In this document: positions 56,477 to 64,000 of the stretch, piece after piece
How positions within the stretch are numbered: the stretch's first letter is position 1
Layout of the letters: every line of letters begins with the position of its first letter
Assembly (NCBI RefSeq): GCF_037892195.1
Contig: NZ_JATACI010000002.1
Coordinates: 682,001-746,000 of the forward strand
Source of the DNA: Yoonia sp. GPGPB17
GTDB taxonomy: Bacteria; Pseudomonadota; Alphaproteobacteria; Rhodobacterales; Rhodobacteraceae
Length of the DNA: 64,000 nt
Direction of reading: 5' to 3'
The notes under the pieces: generated by a model
What the model was told of the DNA's origin: nothing
Database searches by the model: none
Seen by the model: the letters and a program-made list of their open reading frames with translations, nothing else
Translations under genes and position numbers: made by a program

Positions 56477-57505
56477 ATGACCATTAGAACCGATCTTGCA
56501 GATGCCGTTGGGAACACGCCCCTGATCAAACTGCGTGCCGCGTCCGAGGCGACGGGATGCACCATTCTGGGCAAGGCCGAGTTCCTGAATCCCGGCCAAT
56601 CGGTCAAGGATCGCGCAGCGCTCTTCATGATCAAAGACGCGATTGCGCGTGGCACGCTTAGACCGGGTGGCACGATTGTTGAAGGCACAGCGGGCAACAC
56701 AGGGATTGGCCTGGCGCTTGTTGGGGCGTCTATGGGGTTCAAGACGGTGATTGTGATCCCCGAAACCCAAAGTCAGGAAAAGAAGGACATGATCCGTGTG
56801 GCGGGCGCCCAATTGGTTGAGGTTCCAGCGGTGCCTTACGCCAACCCGAACAACTATGTGAAGTATTCCGGGCGTCTGGCTGCGGCCCTCAATGAAATCG
56901 AACCGAATGGTGCAATCTGGGCGAACCAGTTTGACAACACTGCGAACCGACAGGCCCATATCGAAACCACGGGCCCCGAGATTTGGGACCAAACAGACGG
57001 AAAAGTCGATGGCTTCACCTGCGCTTGCGGATCTGGGGGTACGCTGGCGGGTGTTGGTCAGGTGCTGCAGCCAAAGGGCGTCAAAGTCGGTATCTCCGAT
57101 CCTGATGGGTCAGGTCTGTACAAGCTTTACACTGATCAGGTGCCACCAGCTAGCAACTCCATCACCGAAGGGATCGGGCAGGGCCGGATTACGGCCAATC
57201 TCGAAGGCTTTACCCCTGATTTTGCGTATAAGATCCCGGATGCAGAGGCGTTACCCATCGTTTTTGATCTTCTGCAGCATGAGGGTCTCTGCATGGGGGG
57301 CTCGACAGGCATCAACATCGCGGGTGCAATACGTCTGGCCCGTGATATGGGCCCCGGACATACCATTGTGACGATCCTGTGTGACTATGGCACCCGGTAC
57401 CAATCGAAGATTTTTAATCCAACCTTCCTGCGCGACAAAGGCTTGCCCGTGCCCGTGTGGATGGAAGCCGAGGTCGACGTACCAGAGGTGTTCGAAGACG
57501 TATGA
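56477..57505 (+). CDS. cysK: Cysteine synthase A
   Basis: A 342-residue O-acetylserine sulfhydrylase. PLP Lys44 is in LNPGQSVKDRAALFMI; the phosphate loop is EGTAGNTGIGLALVGASMGFK; substrate-binding segments are SNSITEGIGQGRITANLEGF and GGSTGINIAGA. It makes cysteine from O-acetylserine and sulfide. It lies downstream of trgAB, the arrangement known from Rhodobacter, and its stop overlaps the mscS ATG (ATGA). It contributes to tellurite tolerance in other bacteria through cysteine supply. Confidence 0.95.
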   Translation: MTIRTDLADAVGNTPLIKLRAASEATGCTILGKAEFLNPGQSVKDRAALFMIKDAIARGTLRPGGTIVEGTAGNTGIGLALVGASMGFKTVIVIPETQSQEKKDMIRVAGAQLVEVPAVPYANPNNYVKYSGRLAAALNEIEPNGAIWANQFDNTANRQAHIETTGPEIWDQTDGKVDGFTCACGSGGTLAGVGQVLQPKGVKVGISDPDGSGLYKLYTDQVPPASNSITEGIGQGRITANLEGFTPDFAYKIPDAEALPIVFDLLQHEGLCMGGSTGINIAGAIRLARDMGPGHTIVTILCDYGTRYQSKIFNPTFLRDKGLPVPVWMEAEVDVPEVFEDV

Positions 57506-59822
57506 TCCGCTCTTACATAGCATTTTTTCTGCTGTGTCTGTGCTTGGTCACCCATCCTGTAGCGGCGGCCGCACAAGAACAGGATATCGCGGAAACTGTC
57601 TTCGACGATACTGAAGTCTTTGAGCGCTTGGCCCAAAGGGCCGAGGCTTTGGCCGCAAACCAAGAAGCTTCATCGTTTTCAATCAGTCGGTTACGTGCCG
57701 AACTTGTGGTTTGGCGCGATGAGTTTCTAGTGCGTTCGAATGTGAATGCAGGGCGCCTGGCTACAGTTGATGCACAGCTTTCGGCATTGGGCCCGGTCCC
57801 CGAAAGTGGCGAAGAGGCGTTAAGTGTCGCGGCCCGTCGGGATGCGCTGGTGGCACAACGCACCGCGCTGATGGCACCCCGGCTACTGGCGCAGGAGGCG
57901 CATGCCCGGGCGAACGGGCTGATCAGTGAATTTGATGCGCAATCGCTGCAACAGCAAACCAGTCAACTGACGAACCGTGGCCCCTCGCCGTTGAACCCAT
58001 CGCACATCACGGGCGCAATGGCAGCAGTCTGGGGGCTAATCGAGGTGATCGGCGTCGAAATCCGTGTGGGCTTTGCGACCAAATGGCAATCTGGCCAGTT
58101 GGGTCAGGCCTTGCCGCGATCAGTGCTATTGTTCGTGGTCGGTATTGCGTTGTTAGGGGCGGGAAGGCGCTTGGTGACGCGTTGGCGCACCAATTTTGAC
58201 AAAGACGTGGGGGGGCCGTGGCACCCGTTCTTTAGATTTTTCTTTTCCGCTGCGCAGTTGATAGTGCCACTACTTGGTATTTTTATTTTATCAGAGGCGC
58301 TGCATTCACTGGATATTGTTGGCCTGCGCGGCGGTGATGTTGTTGAGGCGATCCCGGTCGCTGGATCATTTGTTATTCTGGGTTGGTGGTTATCGCGTCT
58401 GATCTTTCCTGCAGGTGAGGACGTCGGCTATCTGGGGTATAGTGCGAAGACACGTGCCAAGGGCCGCAGGTTGGGCAGCGCGATCGCCTGGGTGATGGCG
58501 ATCGGAACACTTGTCGGATCAGGACTGCGCACAATGGAGATGACGCGCGGTGCAGAGGCGGCATTTACCTGGCCATTTCTGGTAACCCTTGGTTTCTTGT
58601 TTTGGCGTCTTGGTCGGGCGATTTCCACAAAACCGGTTGAACGTGCCGGAGCGGTGTTGTCAGCAGGGCGGATGCGCGGCTATCTTGGACGGGCCGTGAC
58701 CATCGTCGCGATATTGGGGCCGTTGTTGGCCGCGTTTGGCTATTCAGAGGCTGGGACGGCGCTGTTGGGTCCGGCAATCGTGTCTGTGGCGCTAATCGGT
58801 GTATTGTTTCTGCTACAACGCATCGTGCATGAGGTCACACGCACTCCGGAGAACGAAGAAGACTTCCGTGGTGTTTATGCGTTAATCCCGGTCTTCATCA
58901 GCTTTGTGCTTTTCTTGATGAGCTTGCCGATCTTTGCGCTGATCTGGGGGGCGCGCGTTGCGGATCTGACCGAACTCTGGACCCGCTTTCGCGAGGGGTT
59001 TGCCTTGGGTGATACGCGAATATCGCCGACAGATTTTCTGATGTTCGCGGCCGTATTTGCGGTTGGCTACGTGCTGACCCGGTTCATCCAAAGCACGCTG
59101 CGTAAGTCAGTTCTGCCGCGCACCCGGCTTGATCTGGGCGGGCAGAACGCCATCGTTGCGGGGTTTGGGTATGTTGGTATCATTCTTGCGGCGATCATCG
59201 CGATCACCAGCGCCGGAATTGACCTGTCCAATCTGGCGATTGTCGCCGGTGCGCTATCGGTGGGTATTGGTTTTGGCCTGCAAAACATCGTCTCGAACTT
59301 TGTCTCAGGCATTATCCTGCTGATCGAACGACCCGTCAGCGAAGGCGACTGGATCGAAGTTGGCGGCCAGATGGGTTATGTGCGCGCAATCTCTGTTCGC
59401 TCGACGCGGATAGAAACCTTTGACCGGACCGATGTGATCATTCCGAACGCTGATCTGGTAAGCGGGCAGGTGACGAACTGGACCCGTGGCAACTTGGTGG
59501 GCCGCGTGATTGTGCCCGTGGGTGTCGCCTATGGCAGTGACGTTGATAAGGTGACAGAGATATTGCAGGGGATCGCCGAAGCGCATCCGCTGGTCGTTAT
59601 GGCACCGCCACCAGCCGTTCTGTTTCAGGGTTTTGGCGCGGATTCCTGGATTTTGAGATCAGGGCGATCCTGCGTGATGTTAACTATGTGCTGGTGACAA
59701 AATCCGAGATGAACCACGCCATCGCCAAAGAATTTGCTGCAGCGGGCATTGAGATCCCGTTCGCCCAGCGTGACATCTGGCTGCGCAATCCCGAAGTGCT
59801 GAAGGACCCGACACCATCATGA
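57502..59822 (+). CDS. MscS-family mechanosensitive channel with DUF3772, frameshifted near end
   Basis: A large MscS/MscK-type channel, 773 residues when repaired. A signal peptide ([22 protein letters not shown]) precedes a DUF3772-like helical periplasmic domain (about residues 30-180). About ten helices follow, then the MscS core [41 protein letters not shown] and [27 protein letters not shown]. The frame is lost at 59645-59646 (GATTCCTGG): adding one C gives [54 protein letters not shown] and the stop TGA at 59820. ATG at 57502 overlaps the cysK stop, and the stop overlaps the alaX ATG. Role: relief of osmotic downshock. Confidence 0.9.
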
Positions 59823-60535
59823 CCGAACTGCTTTTCCGTAAAGACGCTTATGCCCGCGAAGCAAAAGGTAAGGTGACCGAGATCACGTCGGAAGGCGGGA
59901 TCGTTTTGGATGGGACGATCTTTTATCCAACCTCCGGTGGCCAGCCAGGTGACAGCGGAATACTGCGCTGGAAAGGGGGCGAGATCGAAATCGCGACCAC
60001 CGTAAAGGTGGCTGGCGATACAGTTGTGTTGGTCCCGGCTGAACCTGCGGGGATGCCGACCCTGGGGCAAGAGGTAACACAGGTGCTGAACTGGGATCGC
60101 CGCTATCGCCATATGCGCGTCCACACGGCCTTGCATCTGTTGTCTGTGGTGATCCCTTTGCCCGTGTCAGGTGGGGCTATCGGGGCCGAGAAAGGGCGCC
60201 TTGATTTCGATATGCCGGACGCAGCCGGGGATAAGGCGGCGCTGGAAGGTGATCTGAACCGTTTGATTGCCTGCAACATGAATGTAACCGAAGAGTGGAT
60301 TACGGATGCTGAACTTGATGCCCAGCCTGAGCTGGTTAAGACGATGTCCGTGCAACCGCCACGCGGGAGTGGTAAAATTCGCCTCATACGTATCGGCGTC
60401 GGCAATGAAACAGCTGATTTGCAACCTTGCGGAGGCACGCATGTGTCAAACACCGAAGAGATCGGGCAGGTGCGTATCGGAAAGATCGAAAAGAAGGGCC
60501 GCCAGAACCGGCGTGTCTATCTGCATTTGGAGTAA
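59819..60535 (+). CDS. Alanyl-tRNA editing protein AlaX (type II)
   Basis: A 238-residue AlaX, a free-standing editing enzyme that hydrolyses Ser-tRNA-Ala. Zinc-site elements are HTALH (about residues 102-106) and CGGTH (about 204-208). The N-terminal barrel domain is [13 protein letters not shown]. It shares the editing fold with alaS, also in this window. ATG overlaps the mscS stop by four bases (ATGA). The next gene starts 4 bp beyond its stop. Confidence 0.93.
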   Translation: MTELLFRKDAYAREAKGKVTEITSEGGIVLDGTIFYPTSGGQPGDSGILRWKGGEIEIATTVKVAGDTVVLVPAEPAGMPTLGQEVTQVLNWDRRYRHMRVHTALHLLSVVIPLPVSGGAIGAEKGRLDFDMPDAAGDKAALEGDLNRLIACNMNVTEEWITDAELDAQPELVKTMSVQPPRGSGKIRLIRIGVGNETADLQPCGGTHVSNTEEIGQVRIGKIEKKGRQNRRVYLHLE

Positions 60536-60539
60536 GACT

Positions 60540-61193
60540 ATGTGGCGGTTTACGTTTCTTCTGGCCGGGCTGATCGGCACGGCTTTCCCTGCAACCGCTG
60601 ACGAACGGTTTGAAGGCTGCAATGCAGAGCAAACAAAGATTATTGATGAGGCGCTAGGCACCGCCAAGGATCTTACGCTGAAGGCTGCGGTCGCGGTGGG
60701 CGATACACCAAGCTATCAGCGCTGGTTTGGTGAGTATTCCGAAGCGAATGCAGAACAGGTTCGCGCCAACCTCAAATCCGTCGTAACCGCATTGCGCGGT
60801 GGCGGGGTAACAGCACAATGTGATCTGGCCGCAGATGATGGATGTGGCGGCGGCACCTACGCATGGGTCTACGCCCATGAGCCCTACCTGATGCATCTAT
60901 GCCCACCGTTTTTTACGCTCCCACCTTTGACGGCACTTCGCCCGGGTGAGCGGCGCTCAGACAATGGCACGTTAGAAGGCACGCTCGTGCACGAGATTTC
61001 CCACTTTCGGCCCGTCGCGCAGACCGAGGACCACTGCTATTCAAGGACAGATTGTTCACGGATGGCGCAAGGGGATGCGCGACGCGCGATCGAGAATGCG
61101 GACAGCTATCAATATTTCACGGAAGACGTGACCTATTTCGCGCGTCAACCTTTGGCCAACAAGCCACCACCGGCACCCCGCGCGAACCGCTAG
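60540..61193 (+). CDS. Secreted M35-type (deuterolysin-like) metallopeptidase
   Basis: A 217-residue exported protein. Signal peptide MWRFTFLLAGLIGTAFPATADE with cleavage near ATA-DE. The zinc motif HEISH is at 151-155, with the downstream TEDHCY near 162-167, which fits the aspzincin pattern (HExxH with a later Asp ligand, GTxxxD-like) of M35/lysine-specific endopeptidase. Conserved Cys in CNAEQ and CGGGTYAWVYAHEPYLMHLCPPFF suggest disulfides. It starts 4 bp after alaX and is probably cotranscribed. Its stop overlaps that of the AI-2E gene. Confidence 0.85.
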   Translation: MWRFTFLLAGLIGTAFPATADERFEGCNAEQTKIIDEALGTAKDLTLKAAVAVGDTPSYQRWFGEYSEANAEQVRANLKSVVTALRGGGVTAQCDLAADDGCGGGTYAWVYAHEPYLMHLCPPFFTLPPLTALRPGERRSDNGTLEGTLVHEISHFRPVAQTEDHCYSRTDCSRMAQGDARRAIENADSYQYFTEDVTYFARQPLANKPPPAPRANR

Positions 61194-62336
61194 TCGCGGC
61201 GCAGGTCTTGGCCGAACAGATCACGCTCGATCGGCTGATCGAGCATCTTTTCGGATTCTGGGAAGCCCTTCACGTGACAACAACACCGCCACATTGCGCA
61301 GGTTGGGCACGTGACTGCAGACCACAAGCAGCATCACCATGATTGGCACCGACAGGAACATACCCGGGATACCCCAGACAGCACCCCAGAAGGCCAGCGA
61401 CAGGATAATCCCGAAGGACGACAGCCGCAACGCGCGGCCCATCAACATCGGATCAATGATGCTGCCATTCACAAACTGAATGACGCCCGCAATGGCAAAG
61501 ATGGCCAGCGTCATGGTTGGGTCACCAATTTCAACATGGGCCACAAGCGCGATCAAAGCGGTCGCCACGATGGACCCGATGTTGGGAATGAAGTTCAAAA
61601 CGAAGGTAATGATGCCGAGCGATGTGGCGAGCTCCAATCCAAACGCCTGCGCCAGCACAAAGATCATTGCACCGGTGATGGCGCTGATGACCGTCTTCAC
61701 AAGCAGGTAGTAGTTCACACGGTGGATGATGGATTGGATAATTTTTCCTACCCGTTCCGCCTGCGCCTCATCGCCGACAAGGCTGAGGAGTTTGGTTTCA
61801 AACCAGATCCGTTCCGCAAAGAGAAAGCCCACAAAAAGAATAACCAGCACCGTCCCTTGTGTCATGCCGCTTGCCTGGCTGGCGGCCCCGCTGAGGTAGC
61901 TGGATACGTTCACGGACTGCAGCGCATTAAAGACCGCCATCTGGCTATCATCACCAAGGAAGGAAAAGAGCGATGCAACCGCTGAGGGCGCGCGTTCGGC
62001 ATAGGACAACGTGGTGACCAGCACAGTATTGACCTGTGCCAAAAGGATCGAACTCAGCGTCAACAGCGCCGCCGCAATCAATACCATCGCCGCAATACTG
62101 GCGAGTGTGTTGGGGATGCGAAACGGCCCAATGCGCTGTCGTGCGATAAAGTTGATCACATCACTGGTGAGGCTGAACAGAATGATCGCCGTTGCCAGTG
62201 AAATCAGAACGAACCGCGCTTGCACGAGCAAGAATAGTACAACCGCAAAGGCGATAATTATCAATGCACCCGTTTGCAGGCGCGTTGTCTCGCTTGGCCT
62301 TTCAGCTTTGCCGGTTTTCGGCGGATCGTGAAGCAT
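61190..62336 (-). CDS. AI-2E family transporter (PerM-like), C-terminal frameshift as read
   Basis: An AI-2E/UPF0118 exporter-like protein with eight helices. The core is FLFAERIWFETKLLSLVGDEAQAERVGKIIQSIIHRVNYYLLVKTVISAITGAMIFVLA, then LGIITFVLNFIPNIGSIVATALIAL, IDPMLMGRALRLSSFGIILSLAFWGAVWGIPGMFLSVPIMVMLLVV. As read, the end is LSREGLPRIRKDARSADRA with rare Arg codons. Removing one base in the G3 run 61260-61262 gives EGLPESEKMLDQPIERDLFGQDLRRD and a stop that overlaps the peptidase stop (CTAG). Substrate unclear. Confidence 0.87.
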
Positions 62337-62465
62337 TTGCTGATTGGCCTCTCATCATCGAAGCCTCATTTGTAAAGCGCAGTTGGGGGAGAGGTAAAGA
62401 GCCCTCACAAACATATGTATAGGGTCTTGCAAAAGGGTAGGTGATGAGGCTAAACCGCGCCCCAC

Positions 62466-62555
62466 GGACAGGTGGCCGAGTGGTCGAAGGCGCACGCCTG
62501 GAAAGTGTGTAGGCGGGAGACCGTCTCCAGGGTTCGAATCCCTGTCTGTCCGCCA
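62466..62555 (+). tRNA. tRNA-Ser(GGA)
   Basis: A 90-nt class II tRNA with encoded CCA. The acceptor is GGACAGG paired with TCTGTCC, discriminator G. The D arm is GGCCGAGTGGTCGAAGGC, the anticodon loop CTGGAAA (GGA anticodon), the long variable arm GTAGGCGGGAGACCGTCTCC, and the T loop TTCGAAT. It is the last host gene before the integrase-like region, and tRNA-Ser genes are common phage/island attachment sites. Confidence 0.97.
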
Positions 62556-62588
62556 CCTCATTAGAACCCCATTGATTTTATTGTGTTT

Positions 62589-63039
62589 TTAGCCGTTTTT
62601 GGCAACTGGTTCCGACGAGTTGTCAATTTGTGTTCCACTTATGATCTTTTTGGCATCGGCTGTCTTGCTGTAGTCGCGGGTCTGTGCGGTGGTGTCGTGG
62701 CCCAGAATTGCCATGCGCTGCTCCAAGTTCGCGCCTCGTTCGGCCATATAGGTGGAGAGGTATTTACGCACACCGTGGGCCGTTTTGTTGACCCCAAGAG
62801 TTTCCTTGCATCAAGGTCAAGCGGGTTCTGATAGTTCAGTGGCACAGGTCGGCTGCGCAGGATCGCAGCTACAAAAATCTGCGTGGCATTGGCGATGGCA
62901 AGGCCGCGCCCCTCACCCCAGGTGCCCGTCGCTATTGCCAGACCGGTGCGCCATCCCATTGTTTCAGGCGCAACAACGCTTTGTTGACCGGATCGAGCTG
63001 ATCAGCTCGTGGCATTACATCGGCATGGTGCAATGTCAT
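62589..63039 (-). CDS. Integrase-like protein, C-terminal part, two frameshifts as read
   Basis: About 150 residues when two single-base losses are restored. It starts MTLHHADVMPRADQLDPVNK; one base is missing near 62937-62946, and one more C in the C4 run 62792-62795 (G in sense). The end reads KTAHGVRKYLSTYMAERGANLEQRMAILGHDTTAQTRDYSKTADAKK. This is the tyrosine recombinase C-terminus, with HxxR (HGVRK), LGHD, and the active Tyr (DYSK). The first catalytic Arg and the core-binding domain are not seen, so it is truncated or a separate short protein. Convergent to tRNA-Ser, 33 bp away. ATG overlaps the previous stop (ATGA). Confidence 0.6.
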
Positions 63040-63248
63040 GCTTGCTTCTTTGTCTTCTCGGGTGCCTTTGGGAAAACCGAAACCTCTTCGGGAAGGTCCT
63101 CTGGTGCCACTTCCGGATCAGGGCCCGCGCGACGTGTGTGAAAGTGCAGGTCTGCCTCAATCGCTTCGCGCAAACGTGGGTTCAGCCCCGCACCCGTCTT
63201 CTGCGCGAGTTGGTCCATCGCTAGCAAGTCTTTGAATATGTTAGACAT
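63036..63248 (-). CDS. Hypothetical protein of integrated element
   Basis: A 70-residue soluble protein: MSNIFKDLLAMDQLAQKTGA start, then a helical segment GLNPRLREAIEADLHFHTRR and an acidic/basic tail PEDLPEEVSVFPKAPEKTKK. No family is recognised. It overlaps the upstream gene by 8 bp and the integrase-like gene by four bases, so all three form one operon. Confidence 0.65.
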   Translation of the reverse strand: MSNIFKDLLAMDQLAQKTGAGLNPRLREAIEADLHFHTRRAGPDPEVAPEDLPEEVSVFPKAPEKTKKQA

Positions 63249-63743
63249 AGGCTGACACATCCTGCATTTTCTCGAACTCGGGAAGAAGCGCTGCAAGGCG
63301 TGCGAACGCACCTACGGTTTGCGTGATGTCGTTGCCTTCGCAAAGCATCATCAGTTCGGTCTGGGTCCGACCCAACTGACCAAGACGCACACCTCGTAAC
63401 GCGGCCATCAGACGCCGCTCATGCTCGGTCACGATCGCGGCGCAGCCCTCGCAGGTTGGCGCGCTAAAGCAGAAGACAGATTTGCGCGCAAAGCGCATGC
63501 AGCGCAACGCATCGAGAAGTCGCAACGCGATGACGGGGCCATCCTTTTCACCAAACATCGCTTCGGCCAGGTCGAGCCCGTGCATCCATGCCTGTGATTC
63601 AGGTACTGCAAAGGACTGAAAGTAGAACCGCGCCAACGTGAGGATGTTGTCTTCTACATAGTCGAAGCTTAAGCATCTGACCTCAGAACCTCTTTTGGAA
63701 GCGGTTGGCGGCCACAGTGATTGGTCGCTTTGGAATGCGGCAT
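63241..63743 (-). CDS. Hypothetical protein, frameshifted as read
   Basis: About 167 residues after one-base repair. It starts MPHSKATNHCGRQPLPKEVL, and TT at 63671-63672 (AA on the plus strand) is one base short; a third T joins RSDALSFDYVEDNILTLARFYFQSF. It continues with FGEKDGPVIALRLLDALRCMRFARKSVFCFSAPTCEGCAAIVTEHERRLMAALRGVRLGQLGRTQTELMMLCEGND. A CxxC pair and a helical C-terminus are visible. Function is unknown; I suspect an accessory gene of an integrated element. It heads the three-gene operon next to tRNA-Ser. Confidence 0.6.
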
Positions 63744-64000
63744 GTCGAGACCTCTTTTGCATCAGGATGGCGTCCTATCTGGCAAATCTGAAAACAGAGC
63801 TCGACAAGGGATTGGCTATTGATAGCCGTACCTGACAGTTTTTATCGGGAAAAATCAACCCCAATATTTCCGACCGAACCCTTGCACGACACACTTTTAA
63901 CGATTGTTCCAAATGTGGAAGGGCAATGCCTATAATCAGTCCGAAACTAGTCTAACGGCGAAACGGAAAGTGATGCCTTGACCACCGGGCGTTGGATCAA

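Overview
The window reads as a chromosomal segment of a marine alphaproteobacterium of the Rhodobacteraceae (Roseobacter group). The evidence is a permuted two-piece tmRNA, GTTC/GAAC-N7 LexA boxes, SspB-alpha, DUF1476 (F1 ATPase zeta), trgAB next to cysK, split-MetH-type methyltransferase genes, and DMSP demethylation genes (dmdA, acuI). Base composition is fairly high GC and gene density is high, with many 1-8 nt stop/start overlaps.

Layout. 0.4-4.4 kb: glycerol-3-phosphate catabolism (glpR divergent from glpD-glpK, with palindromic operators between). 4.5-5.7 kb: a low-GC orphan gene and a sulfotransferase. 5.8-12.4 kb: recA with a LexA box, alaS, DUF1330, MOSC, and typA on the other strand. 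12.5-18 kb: a DUF4328 membrane protein, icd, a CAU tRNA, purM-purN, rnd, sufE. 18-22.6 kb: DUF1638, a small membrane protein, a corrinoid protein and a homocysteine methyltransferase, which together look like part of a split methionine synthase; a LexA-boxed radical SAM gene; and an intergenic stretch with inverted repeats, a possible 28-residue ORF and a terminator. 22.7-27.5 kb: purC-purS-purQ, then a DctB/DctD-like two-component pair whose regulator lacks GAFTGA. 27.5-35.3 kb: rne with a long leader, an NAD-dependent epimerase, tusA, ccdA, an alpha/beta-hydrolase-like membrane protein and a P450. 35.5-41.1 kb: fumC-DUF4169-ribbon-helix-helix operon, sspB, chrA, DUF1194, ssrA. 41.2-43.7 kb: hemN with an FNR-like box, and a SCO1 protein. 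43.8-50.8 kb: a GntR regulator with two operator cores, divergent from DUF2182-DUF1326-DinB-dmdA-acuI, then a BCCT transporter; this is the DMSP block. 50.8-54.8 kb: a cysteine-desulfurase-like protein, photolyase, and a cyclopropane synthase homologue. 54.8-62.3 kb: trgA-trgB-cysK-mscS-alaX-M35 peptidase, then a convergent AI-2E transporter. 62.4-63.8 kb: tRNA-Ser(GGA) followed by a three-gene operon ending in an integrase-like C-terminus, probably the edge of an integrated element.

The most striking property is technical or evolutionary. At least 14 single-base lesions interrupt otherwise well conserved genes, including alaS, purN, purQ, rne, dmdA, photolyase (two), a P450, mscS and small operon genes. 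Most are one-base losses in short homopolymers. alaS is essential, and each gene returns to an expected family length when one base is restored. I therefore read most of them as sequencing or assembly errors, not as decay. glpD differs: it has an in-frame TAA inside a conserved stretch. Coordinates for affected genes are given as the full reconstructed span.
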